Source of the DNA: CAIVVT01 sp963757265
GTDB lineage: Bacteria; Acidobacteriota; Terriglobia; Bryobacterales; Bryobacteraceae
Direction: 5' to 3'
DNA: 64,000 nucleotides
Assembly: GCA_963757265.1 (NCBI GenBank)
Contig: CAVWRA010000010.1
Coordinates: forward strand, 62,001 to 126,000
Positions 54,012-62,236 of the stretch are shown here, piece after piece (positions within the stretch are counted from its first letter, which is position 1; each line of letters begins with the position of its first letter). The notes below the pieces were generated by a model. The model saw nothing but the letters and a program-made list of their open reading frames with translations, did no database searches and had not been told where the DNA came from. The position numbers and the translations under genes were made by a program.

Positions 54012-54239
54012 ATGATCATCCTCAGGACCACGTACAACGCCGGCATCGCTCCGGCGCCGCAAATAGCGCCATGGACCTATCCGTGGACCGCGCCAGGCAC
54101 GTCGGCGCCGTATGTCTATCCCCAAATCAGCGTCGGCAATGTCTCACACGAGTTCTCTCACCTGGTCCCGTCGACGTCATTGTGTAGCCCGAGCGGCCGG
54201 GTGGTTGGATGCGCCGTGAGCAGGAGCTTCGAGGGTTGA
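54012..54239 (+). CDS. Small hypothetical island protein
   Basis: 75 residues. The Pro/Tyr/Trp-rich middle (PQIAPWTYPWTAPGTSAPYV) is unlike any family known to me. Its start is next to the end of the preceding island frames, and its 3' end overlaps the convergent DUF3489 fragment. Low support. Confidence 0.25.
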   Translation: MIILRTTYNAGIAPAPQIAPWTYPWTAPGTSAPYVYPQISVGNVSHEFSHLVPSTSLCSPSGRVVGCAVSRSFEG

Positions 54240-54695
54240 GGCGGAGCCAGTCGGTTTACGTTTGAATCGATGGGTCCTCCGCAGCGCTATCTGTGCGGCG
54301 GACTTGGCGATCCCACATTTCGTGTAGCCGTAAACCAGGTTTCGGGGTTTAAAGCTCAGGTTTAAATGCGCGTAACTCACACGATCCAGAGCATTTGCGC
54401 TGGTTGCACACGCGGCCCTACGCGGTATGCTGGGGTTTAACGGTCCAGGCCCATCACGCCGGTGATATTGGCTTCGGCCGGCGCGCGGGTTGGTGGTTTT
54501 CACCGGGTTGGTGGCCTCCTGAGCCTCGGCTGGCTTGGCGGCCCGTGGCTTGCCCCTGGCGCCATTTTGGCCCTTGGGCGCGGCCCTCTTTTGGCTGGCG
54601 CCCTTCTTCGAGGGGGCCTTCTCCGGCGCGACTATGGCGCCCTGTGGCGCACCGGTGGCGGCCTGTTCGGTGGTGGTGGTTACAGTGTTCGTCAT
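54177..54695 (-). pseudogene. DUF3489 protein, N-terminal half fused to unrelated sequence
   Basis: ATG 54695 has AGGAGAT 8 nt upstream. The first ~70 residues, Thr-rich then Ala/Lys/Pro-rich (TTTTEQAATGAPQGAIVAPE, APSKKGASQKRAAPKGQNG), match the usual N-terminal tail of DUF3489 proteins. After TTNPRAG the expected helix and the WQxHxVRGF core are missing, and the frame continues for ~100 residues with no family similarity. It complements the C-terminal remnant at 18319-18504. Probably a truncation by a rearrangement at the island edge. Confidence 0.55.
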
Positions 54696-54727
54696 GTTTG
54701 GTGATCTCCTCTGCGCTTATTTCGCGC

Positions 54728-54973
54728 ATGACGATTCATCACTTTGTGTGCCAAGAAACGCATTGCAAAAGGCGGCGCCTCCCCTCGGTCGTCTCCGACG
54801 TCATCTGTTGGGCGCCGGCTTACTGGCGCGCGCCGGTTGATGACGTGCTGGAAATTGCGCGCGTGGGGCGGCATCTGCTCTGCGACCCGCTCGCTCCCCG
54901 TGATGGCTACCGCGCACTGGTGGCGAACAACGCCGACGCACTGGTGGCGTGGAAAGCGTTTCTGGCCACATAG
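54728..54973 (+). CDS. Hypothetical 81-residue protein
   Basis: The frame MTIHHFVCQETHCKRRRLPS runs on with VSDVICWAPAYWRAPVDDVLEIARVGRHLLCDPLAPRDGY, ending VAWKAFLAT. It has normal-looking amino-acid use and two Cys near the N-terminus. It is divergent from the DUF3489 fragment, 32 bp apart. Family unrecognised. The true start could be upstream in the same frame. Confidence 0.35.
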   Translation: MTIHHFVCQETHCKRRRLPSVVSDVICWAPAYWRAPVDDVLEIARVGRHLLCDPLAPRDGYRALVANNADALVAWKAFLAT

Positions 54974-55253
54974 GCCGAAACACGCGATTCTGCGCATCCC
55001 CGCGTAATCGGACTAAGAAAAGTGCCATGGAATCCAATGGGAAGGCAATCTTCGCCGATTCTCGTCTCCTGTGGCAAAGTGCACTTGGCGGCGGGTGGCG
55101 CCGAAAGCGGCTCCCGAAAAGACGCCTGCGATTCCGTGCATAGAAGGATAACGGCTGGGTGTATGCTGATCCAGAAGCGGGAAGCCCAAATGGAGATTCA
55201 GGTGGAATAGTCTGCAATGGCCGCAGGGGCGTATATCGTGGAGGGAATGTCGA

Positions 55254-57029
55254 ATGAGTAGATGCTGGATTGTTCTGTTTTTCATGACCACCTGGGTCTT
55301 CGGCAACACGACCTACTTCGTAGATCCCGTGAATGGTAGTGATGCCCATGCTGGCACGCAAGCCGGCAAGGCGTGGAAGTCGTTGTTGAGGGTGAATGCG
55401 CTCAAACTCGGGCCGGGCGACAAGGTCGTGATTGCGCCGGGCGTGCTCCACGATACTCTTCAGCCCACTGCTGCCGGCACGAAAGCGAAGCCGGTCGTGA
55501 TCCAGTTCACGCCGGGTCGGCATGAGTTTCGGGCTGACCGTGCGGCAAAGTTGCGCTACTTCGTTTCCAACTCCGCTGACGCACCTGAAAAGCCTCGGCC
55601 TGTCGGCATTTTGGTCAAGAACGCCCGGCACCTGCAATTGATCGGGGGCAAGGACAGCGACATCTGGTTCGGCGACCGCATGACAGAACTGATCAATGAC
55701 CACTCCGAGGACATTACTTACTCCGGCCTCAGCTTTGACATGGTTCGCCCTACGGTCTCGGAGTTCCGCGTGCTTGAAGCCGGCACCAACGGCGTCGTCA
55801 TCCGGGTGGCCGAAGGTTCGACCTACACCATTGAGAAGGGTCTCTTCGCTTGGAGCGGCGACCTCGGGCCGGGGTGGACGATGGTGCAGGAGGCGCTCCC
55901 CGAAACCGGCAAGTGTTGGCGACTCAACCGGTGGGATCCGTTCAGTGCCGCGCAGGCTGAAGACCTGGGTGGAGGGCGCGTGCGCCTGACTTTCAAGAGC
56001 GGTGCCGGCGGCATGGCCCAGGGCCAGCAGTTCCAGTTTCGCAACGTGGACCGCGACACCACCAGCGCCGTCAACATGCGCTGCAAGGATATCGTTTTCC
56101 GCGACTGCAATTTCTACGCCTTGCCGGGCATGGGAATCGTCAGCCAGTTTACTGAGAACATCACATTCGAGCGCGTGAACGTCGTGCCACGTCCTGGCAC
56201 CATCCGCACGTGCCCAGCGTGGGCCGATTGCTTCCATTTCTCGGGTTGCCGCGGCGAGGTGCTGGTGGATTCCTGCAACTTCTCCGGCACGCAGGACGAC
56301 CCGATCAATGTCCATGGCACACACCTGCGCCTCATCGAGAAGATCGCTCCGAACCAAGTGCTCGTCCGTTTCATGCATCCGCAGACCTACGGCTTCGCGG
56401 CGTTCCAACCTGGCGACGAGATCAACTTCGTCAACCACGTCAACCTCCGCGCCTACGCCACCGGCAAGGTCAAGGCCATCGAGAAGCGAACCGACAAAGA
56501 CTGGTTGCTCACCCTGGCGGAGGCCGTTCCGCAGTTCGCCCCGGCCGATGTCGTGGACAACATCTCTTGGTATCCGAACCTTACGGTTCGCAACTGCCGT
56601 GTGACGATGGATTCCTGTCGCGGTTTCCTCATCACCACGCGCGGCAAGGTGTTGGTGGAAAACAACACATTCAACCGGACGACCATGAGCGCCATTCTTA
56701 TCGGCGACGACGCCAACTCGTGGTTCGAGTCCGGGCCCGTGCGGGACGTGACCATCCGCGGGAACAAGTTCATCCAATGCGGCAATCCAGTGATCAGCAT
56801 CATGCCCGAAAACCACACCGCCAAGCCCGATGAGCCGGTTCACATGAACATCCGGATCTATGACAACTTCTTCGATCTCGCCGGTGACACAGCCATCGCC
56901 GCCAAGAGCGTCAAGGGGCTTACGATAACCGGCAATCGCTTCTCGACAAGAGGGTTGTCGGTTCAACAGCAGGCCTGCACCGATGTCCTCATCGAAAGAA
57001 ATGAGACAGGAGTCCAGCGGCAACAATGA
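55254..57029 (+). CDS. Right-handed beta-helix protein, probable GH110 alpha-1,3-galactosidase
   Basis: 591 residues with a short signal peptide (CWIVLFFMTTWVFGNTTYF). The next segment YFVDPVNGSDAHAGTQAGKAWKSL is typical of exported beta-helix glycosidases. Motifs matching GH110 alpha-galactosidases (from memory) are NDHSEDITYSGLSFDMVRPT, DSCNFSGTQDDPINVHGTHL with acidic residues near the active site, and RFMHPQTYGFAAFQPGDEI. GH110 enzymes cleave terminal alpha-1,3-galactose from glycans. Its TGA overlaps the next ATG, so it works with the esterase that follows. Polygalacturonase-like activity is the main alternative. Confidence 0.75.
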   Translation: MSRCWIVLFFMTTWVFGNTTYFVDPVNGSDAHAGTQAGKAWKSLLRVNALKLGPGDKVVIAPGVLHDTLQPTAAGTKAKPVVIQFTPGRHEFRADRAAKLRYFVSNSADAPEKPRPVGILVKNARHLQLIGGKDSDIWFGDRMTELINDHSEDITYSGLSFDMVRPTVSEFRVLEAGTNGVVIRVAEGSTYTIEKGLFAWSGDLGPGWTMVQEALPETGKCWRLNRWDPFSAAQAEDLGGGRVRLTFKSGAGGMAQGQQFQFRNVDRDTTSAVNMRCKDIVFRDCNFYALPGMGIVSQFTENITFERVNVVPRPGTIRTCPAWADCFHFSGCRGEVLVDSCNFSGTQDDPINVHGTHLRLIEKIAPNQVLVRFMHPQTYGFAAFQPGDEINFVNHVNLRAYATGKVKAIEKRTDKDWLLTLAEAVPQFAPADVVDNISWYPNLTVRNCRVTMDSCRGFLITTRGKVLVENNTFNRTTMSAILIGDDANSWFESGPVRDVTIRGNKFIQCGNPVISIMPENHTAKPDEPVHMNIRIYDNFFDLAGDTAIAAKSVKGLTITGNRFSTRGLSVQQQACTDVLIERNETGVQRQQ

Positions 57030-58522
57030 GACTATTGATTGCTTCCATGCTCATCGTCGCCGCCTCGCCTGTGCTGGCCGATGTCCGTCTGCCCGAGGCG
57101 TTGTCGGATCACATGGTGCTCCAACAAAACGCGGAGGTCACCCTTTGGGGCTGGACCACCACCGCCGGTTCCACGGTTGACATCGAAACTTCTTGGGGCA
57201 TCAAGGCGCAAGCGCGTTCGGACGACACCGGTGAATGGAGGGTGAAGGTGAAAACACCGGCTGCACAGACGTTGGACAAGGGATTGCGCCCGGAGCATAT
57301 CACCTTCTCCAACCGGGGCGAAAACACTCTGCAGTTGCAGGACATCCTCATCGGCGAGGTGTGGCTGCTTGCCGGCCAATCCAACATGGAGGTGATGCTC
57401 TGCCCGGCTGAGCCGAAAGGGGCCGCCAACTGGTATGGCGAACAGTTCTGGGGGGAGGAATCCAAGCACGCCGACCGTCCCGGCGTGCGTCTTTTCAATA
57501 TCATTGAGACGGCAGCCATGACACCCAAGAAGGACTGCAAAGCCCTGTTCCCCTCCCACTTGGCCCAGCCCAAAGACGCCAACGGCCTTATGCCGAGAGC
57601 CTATCGGGGATGGCAGCCTTGTTCGATCGCCACGGCGCCCTATTTCAGTGCGGTTGCCTATTATTTCGGCGCTACGCTTCAGGCAAAGCTCAAGGTCCCG
57701 GTGGGCTTGGTCACGGCCAGCGGCGGCGCCACGCCCATCGAAACTTGGATGAGTCTGGACGCGCTACTCACCGTACCTGGCTATGAGAAGGCGGCGCCGG
57801 CACTGAATCGCAACGGTCCGGCGGTTTTCTTCAACGGCATGATCGCTCCCCTCCTGCCGATGACAATCAAGGGCGTCTGCTGGTATCAGGGCGAAAGCAA
57901 TCTCGGCCTGCGCGGCAAGTATGCACAGTTACTCCGAACCTTGATCGGCGACTGGCGCAAGCGCTTCGGGGGCGGTGATATTCCATTCTACGTGGTCCAA
58001 CTCGTTCCCTTCGGCGATGGCCGGGATGGCAATCAGGCTGAATTGCGGGAGGCACAAACCTCAGCTTTGCAACTCAACAAGACTGGTCTAGTTGTGACCA
58101 ATGATCTTGCGGAAAGGGGCAACATCCACCCGAAGAACAAACGGGATGTGGGACGCCGCCTGGCGTGGCAGGCCCTCAGCAAATCCTATGGCTCCAAGGA
58201 TGTGGTGGCCGACGGGCCAACCTTCCAATCGTGCGAACTCAACGACGCCAAGATTCAGATCACCTTCCGCGACGTCGGCGGGGGTCTGGTTTCGCGTGAC
58301 GGAAGACCGCTGACATGCTTTGAGGTTGCCGGAGCTGATGGCAAGATTGTCTCCGCGAAGGCGGTCATTGAAGGCGACAAGGTCATCGTCTCCGCTCCCA
58401 TTGTGACTGAACCGAAGTTCGTTTATTTCGCCTGGGGCGACGGGGACACTCCAAACCTCATGTCAAAAGACGGCCTGCCCGCTGCACAGTTCCGGGCCAA
58501 ATTGACGAAACTGCCAGAATGA
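57026..58522 (+). CDS. Sialate O-acetylesterase family (SASA) protein
   Basis: 498 residues with a signal peptide (LLIASMLIVAASPVLADV). The SGNH hydrolase pattern is clear: block I GEVWLLAGQSNMEV with the catalytic Ser, and KGVCWYQGESNLGLRGKY in the central region. The N-terminal ~100 residues form a beta-sandwich (LSDHMVLQQNAEVTLWGW), as in other SASA proteins. Predicted role: removing O-acetyl groups from sialic acid or other sugars outside the cytoplasm. It is coupled to the GH110-like gene by a 4-bp overlap, so the two probably deacetylate and trim the same glycan. Confidence 0.87.
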   Translation: MRLLIASMLIVAASPVLADVRLPEALSDHMVLQQNAEVTLWGWTTTAGSTVDIETSWGIKAQARSDDTGEWRVKVKTPAAQTLDKGLRPEHITFSNRGENTLQLQDILIGEVWLLAGQSNMEVMLCPAEPKGAANWYGEQFWGEESKHADRPGVRLFNIIETAAMTPKKDCKALFPSHLAQPKDANGLMPRAYRGWQPCSIATAPYFSAVAYYFGATLQAKLKVPVGLVTASGGATPIETWMSLDALLTVPGYEKAAPALNRNGPAVFFNGMIAPLLPMTIKGVCWYQGESNLGLRGKYAQLLRTLIGDWRKRFGGGDIPFYVVQLVPFGDGRDGNQAELREAQTSALQLNKTGLVVTNDLAERGNIHPKNKRDVGRRLAWQALSKSYGSKDVVADGPTFQSCELNDAKIQITFRDVGGGLVSRDGRPLTCFEVAGADGKIVSAKAVIEGDKVIVSAPIVTEPKFVYFAWGDGDTPNLMSKDGLPAAQFRAKLTKLPE

Positions 58523-58815
58523 GGAGCATGACCACGGCATGTCCGCACGCTTTGACAAAGCTTGGGATAACCCCTGCTCGGCTACCTCTCACTCGCGGGC
58601 TCCAAAATCAATTGCCAATTTTATGAGGGACAGATCTGCTATCGGCTGGATGTCGAACTGGCCGTTGACAGTCGTGGGCAACATACGGCGCGGCTCGCCC
58701 AGGCTGCCAACACCTTCTTCGGCCAGAACCCTCGGTGCAGATCAGGACATGAACCCGAAACGCCAGGTGGGGCGGCCTGCCGTGGCATAGGCTATTCTGC
58801 GGGTAGGGGTTTTGT

Positions 58816-60486
58816 TTGAAGCGCGCAATTTTCCTTGTACTCGCGGCAGGTTCCGCATTCCTGTTTTTGACTCTCCAGTCCGGCAAGACCGCGGAGAAGG
58901 CTAAACGTCCTGGTTTCTTTAACGTAGCGCCACGATCAACGATCTCCTACAAATCGAACAACGGCCTGACGGGCCGGAAGTACTTCCCGCAGCCGATGTG
59001 CGGTGGGGTGGCGATTTTCGATTTCGACAACGATGGTAGGCTGGACATATTCTTCACAAACGGCGCGAAGTTCCCAGAGATGAAGAAGTTGGACCCCTCC
59101 TTCTACAACTGCCTGCTCCATCAGAAGCCCGACGGTACGTTTGAGGACGTCACTGAAAAAGCCGGCCTGACCGGAGCGGACCTTGGCTTCAACTTCGGCG
59201 TTGCGGTTGGAGACTACGACAACGACGGCTACGAAGATTTGTTCATCTGCAGTGCGGGTAGAAACATTCTCTACCACAACAATGGAGATGGGACATTCAC
59301 CGACGTCACGGCGGGATCGGGCATCGACGGCAAATCTGACAAGACGCTAAGCATGGACGCGGCGTGGTTCGATTACGACAACGACGGCCTGCTGGACCTG
59401 ATTGTCTCGAACTACACCGATTGGACTCCCCAACTCGACGTCCATTGTTTCATGGACAGTACAGATTACTATTGCCATCCACACCGTTATCCGAACGCGG
59501 TGCACCGCCTGTACCATAACTTAGGCCATGGCAAGTTCGAGGATGTGACCGAGAAGTCGGGGTTCGCTAAGTGGCCTGGAAAAGGGATGGGCATCTCGAT
59601 CGCCGACTTCAACGACGACGGCTGGCCGGACGTCTTCATCGCCAATGACACCGAGCCCAATCAGCTCTTCATCAACCAGAGGAACGGGACCTTCGAGGAA
59701 ATGGGGTTGCGGATGGGGGTCGCCTATAACGACAACGGGCAGCCAGGATCATCGATGGGATGCGACGCCAAGGACTTCAACAACGACGGCAAGGTCGATA
59801 TCTTTTACAACAACCTGATGGGCCAGGTCTGGGCGCTGCTGCGGAACCGGGGCGACCTGTTCGAGTACTACTCTAACGAGTCGAATATCAAGAGATTGAG
59901 CGCCCGGATATCCGGGTGGAGCCCCGGCTTCATCGACTATGACAATGATGGCTGGAAGGACATTTACTCGGCGAACGGGCACGTCAACGACATCAACGCG
60001 GGTTCGCGCCAGCACGACACGATGTTTGAAAACGTCGATGGCAAGACGTTCATCGACGTCTCAGATCAGCTGGGGCCGGAGTTCCAGAAGAAGGGGTTCC
60101 AACGCGGCTCCGCCTTCGGCGACCTCAATAACGATGGCTCTCTCGACATCGTTGTGACGTCGCTCAACGAATCGCCGCGCATCCTCATGAATACGGCCGA
60201 CAGTGGCAACCATTGGATCGTCTTCGCGCTGACCGGCCACAAGAGCGCGCGCGACGCCATTGGAGCCAAGGTGAAACTCACAACAGCTTCCGGCCGCACT
60301 TTGTACAACCACGTCGCCATCAGCGTGGGATTCATGTCCTCCAGTGACAAGCGGGTCCACTTCGGGTTAGGCCAGGAGACCGTGATCAGCTCGGTCGCAA
60401 TCCGGTGGCCGAGCGGAATTCAACAGATCTTGAAGCACATCAAGGCGGACCAGTTCCTGAAAATCGACGAGCCAGTGGCACAATAG
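58816..60486 (+). CDS. CRTAC1 family protein (FG-GAP/VCBS repeats plus ASPIC/UnbV domain)
   Basis: 556 residues from TTG 58816. N-terminal signal KRAIFLVLAAGSAFLFLTLQS. Repeated Ca-binding propeller loops: DFDNDGRLDIFFTN, DYDNDGYEDLFICS, DYDNDGLLDLIVSN, DFNDDGWPDVFIAND, DYDNDGWKDIYSAN and DLNNDGSLDIVVT. The end has the ASPIC/UnbV domain (NHWIVFALTGHKSARDAIGAKV, ISSVAIRWPSG). It is a paralogue of the protein at 10964, but with no cytochrome partner here. It may bind glycan or Ca2+ at the surface (inference). Confidence 0.88.
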   Translation: MKRAIFLVLAAGSAFLFLTLQSGKTAEKAKRPGFFNVAPRSTISYKSNNGLTGRKYFPQPMCGGVAIFDFDNDGRLDIFFTNGAKFPEMKKLDPSFYNCLLHQKPDGTFEDVTEKAGLTGADLGFNFGVAVGDYDNDGYEDLFICSAGRNILYHNNGDGTFTDVTAGSGIDGKSDKTLSMDAAWFDYDNDGLLDLIVSNYTDWTPQLDVHCFMDSTDYYCHPHRYPNAVHRLYHNLGHGKFEDVTEKSGFAKWPGKGMGISIADFNDDGWPDVFIANDTEPNQLFINQRNGTFEEMGLRMGVAYNDNGQPGSSMGCDAKDFNNDGKVDIFYNNLMGQVWALLRNRGDLFEYYSNESNIKRLSARISGWSPGFIDYDNDGWKDIYSANGHVNDINAGSRQHDTMFENVDGKTFIDVSDQLGPEFQKKGFQRGSAFGDLNNDGSLDIVVTSLNESPRILMNTADSGNHWIVFALTGHKSARDAIGAKVKLTTASGRTLYNHVAISVGFMSSSDKRVHFGLGQETVISSVAIRWPSGIQQILKHIKADQFLKIDEPVAQ

Positions 60487-60857
60487 AAGCTTTTCTGAAG
60501 AGGCCGCGAGGTACAGAAGCGGCGCTGCGTTTCGGGAGTGGCGATCTGCATCATAGCGGGTGTACTGTCGTCGCTACTCAACGTGGGAACAGCAGCTAGA
60601 AAGCGGGAGCGATCATGGGCTTGGGACCCACTGTCGATAATCCGAACGCCGAGTATCGAGTACTCTAATCAGCGGCCTCGGCAGACCGCAGGGGCTGAAT
60701 TGGACGGCGACTGCACCGGCGCGAAACCGAGCGATTTGCCATCACCCCTAGCTCCCGCATAGCTCGCTTCCATCCGGACGGTTCGAATGAAACATCTGGG
60801 CATGACTTTCGCTCGCCCCAGTTGCGCCGAACGTGCGTTGCCGCCAGGCTCCGAATC
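60487..60857. other. Intergenic region, no gene seen
   Basis: 371 bp between the convergent CRTAC1 and LacI genes. Only short frames without family similarity occur. No hairpin with a U-tract was recognised. Confidence 0.45.
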
Positions 60858-61904
60858 TCAAACATCATTCGGGCGATCCGCGTTCGCGGGGGCGGGCCCC
60901 GTCAACTGCCTGACGATGAGTTCCGAATCCACGGTGATCTCCTGCCCCATTATGGACGGACAGTTGTTACTGGACACCAGAGCCTGAAATGCCAAGCGGG
61001 CGATCTGCTCGCCCGGAATTTGAATCGTCGTAAGGGAAGGGATCGTAACCTGCGAGAGGGCGATGTTGTCGAACCCGGTAACGGATATCTGCCGCGGAAC
61101 GGAGATGCCCCGCTCGCTCAACTCCTTTAGCACCCCGACGGCGGTGAGGTCGTTGACGCACAGAATCGCTGTCGGTGCAAAGCCCGAGGCTACTAATGCC
61201 CCGGCCGCTTCCCGGCCGCTCACGAAATTGTCCGAACTGGCGGGCAAGACGTGTGCAGCGGCACCGTACTGGCCCATCGTTTCCAGGAATGTTGTGCGAC
61301 GCTCCTCGGTAGCCCACAGCGGCAAGGGGTAGGAAATGAAGGCCATCCGGCGATGCCCCAGCATATACAGATACTCCACAAGCTGCCGCATTCCCCTGCG
61401 GAAATTGATCCTGATGTTAGTCACGTGCCCGCCGGCACGGCCAACGTCGAGAAAAACGACGGGGATCCCGATCTTCGAGAGTTCCTCGACTACCTGGGGC
61501 TCGATTTCCGAGACCATGGCAGCGATACCAGCCACGCGTCGTCCAGCCATCGACCGGATGCCGATCCGCAGCCGATCGGGATCGTAATGCGTAGCAGCGA
61601 CCACACTGTCGTAGCCCTTTTCCTCGGCAAGCTGTTCGAATCTGCGGTAAATATCTATGAAGAAAGGATTGTCCAAGTTCGACGCAAGAAAGCCAAGGGT
61701 CTTGCTGCCACGGCTGGCAAGAGACTGCGCATGGAGATTCGGGTAATAGTTGAGCTCCTTCAGCACGCGCTCCACCCGCAGCCGGGTCGAGGCCTTCACG
61801 TTGCGGTCGTAGTTGATTACCCGGGACACGGTGGTCACCGAGACACCGGCCTTCTTGGCTACGTCCGCGAGCTGCATCTGTTCCTCATCATAATATGTGG
61901 ACAT
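60858..61904 (-). CDS. LacI-family transcriptional regulator
   Basis: 348 residues. The HTH and hinge region is LADVAKKAGVSVTTVSRVIN (residues 12-31) followed by HxQSLASRGSK-type LHAQSLASRGSKTLGF. The periplasmic-binding-protein-like sensor follows (NLDNPFFIDIYRRFEQLAEE, GIPVVFLDVGRAGG, PTAILCVNDLTAVGVLKEL, QISVTGFDNIALSQ). ATG 61904 is used; ATG at residue 10 is an alternative. It is divergent from the TonB receptor, whose promoter carries a matching LacI-type palindrome at 62107. It likely controls the GH110/SASA/TonB genes in response to a sugar. Confidence 0.92.
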   Translation of the reverse strand: MSTYYDEEQMQLADVAKKAGVSVTTVSRVINYDRNVKASTRLRVERVLKELNYYPNLHAQSLASRGSKTLGFLASNLDNPFFIDIYRRFEQLAEEKGYDSVVAATHYDPDRLRIGIRSMAGRRVAGIAAMVSEIEPQVVEELSKIGIPVVFLDVGRAGGHVTNIRINFRRGMRQLVEYLYMLGHRRMAFISYPLPLWATEERRTTFLETMGQYGAAAHVLPASSDNFVSGREAAGALVASGFAPTAILCVNDLTAVGVLKELSERGISVPRQISVTGFDNIALSQVTIPSLTTIQIPGEQIARLAFQALVSSNNCPSIMGQEITVDSELIVRQLTGPAPANADRPNDV

Positions 61905-62067
61905 TCAAAAAAAATGCAAGCGCAACCAACAATTTAAGACGTCGACGGTCAGGAGGCGTTAACCGCTCCGATTCTCCTGCAAAAACCTGAGCAAGTCCTG
62001 CGTGGCTTAGGTTATAAACCAATACTCTTCAACAACTTATGGCCAACGTGGAATTGGAAAAAAATGA

Positions 62068-62096
62068 TTGACACGGGCAAATCGTTGCCATATGCT
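62068..62096 (+). promoter_or_regulatory. Sigma-70-type promoter of the TonB receptor gene
   Basis: TTGACA at 62068-62073 and TATGCT at 62091-62096 are separated by exactly 17 bp. Transcription would begin near 62103, leaving a leader of about 134 nt before the receptor start. The LacI-type palindrome starts about 10 bp after the -10 box. Confidence 0.7.
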
Positions 62097-62106
62097 AAGG
62101 GCATCT

Positions 62107-62122
62107 TTGGTAGCGATACCAA
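62107..62122. promoter_or_regulatory. LacI-type operator
   Basis: TTGGTAGCGATACCAA is a 16-bp palindrome around a central CG with one mismatched pair, the classic shape of LacI/GalR-family operators. It lies just downstream of the predicted start point, where bound repressor would block transcription. The LacI gene is ~200 bp away and divergent. Confidence 0.65.
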
Positions 62123-62236
62123 TTCTGTAAGCTGCAGGGAAACTAACAGTATGAATGTGTGAAAGAACGAAGGGTGGATGGAAGCTTGTCGCCCGTCCGG
62201 GGTGGCGGGATCAAGAATAAGGACAAAGGAGCGGGA

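Noticed and set aside
54801..57026. 741-codon open frame on the minus strand
   Set aside because: It is antisense to the GH110-like gene, which has a signal peptide, family motifs and an overlap with the next gene. The minus frame shows no family similarity.
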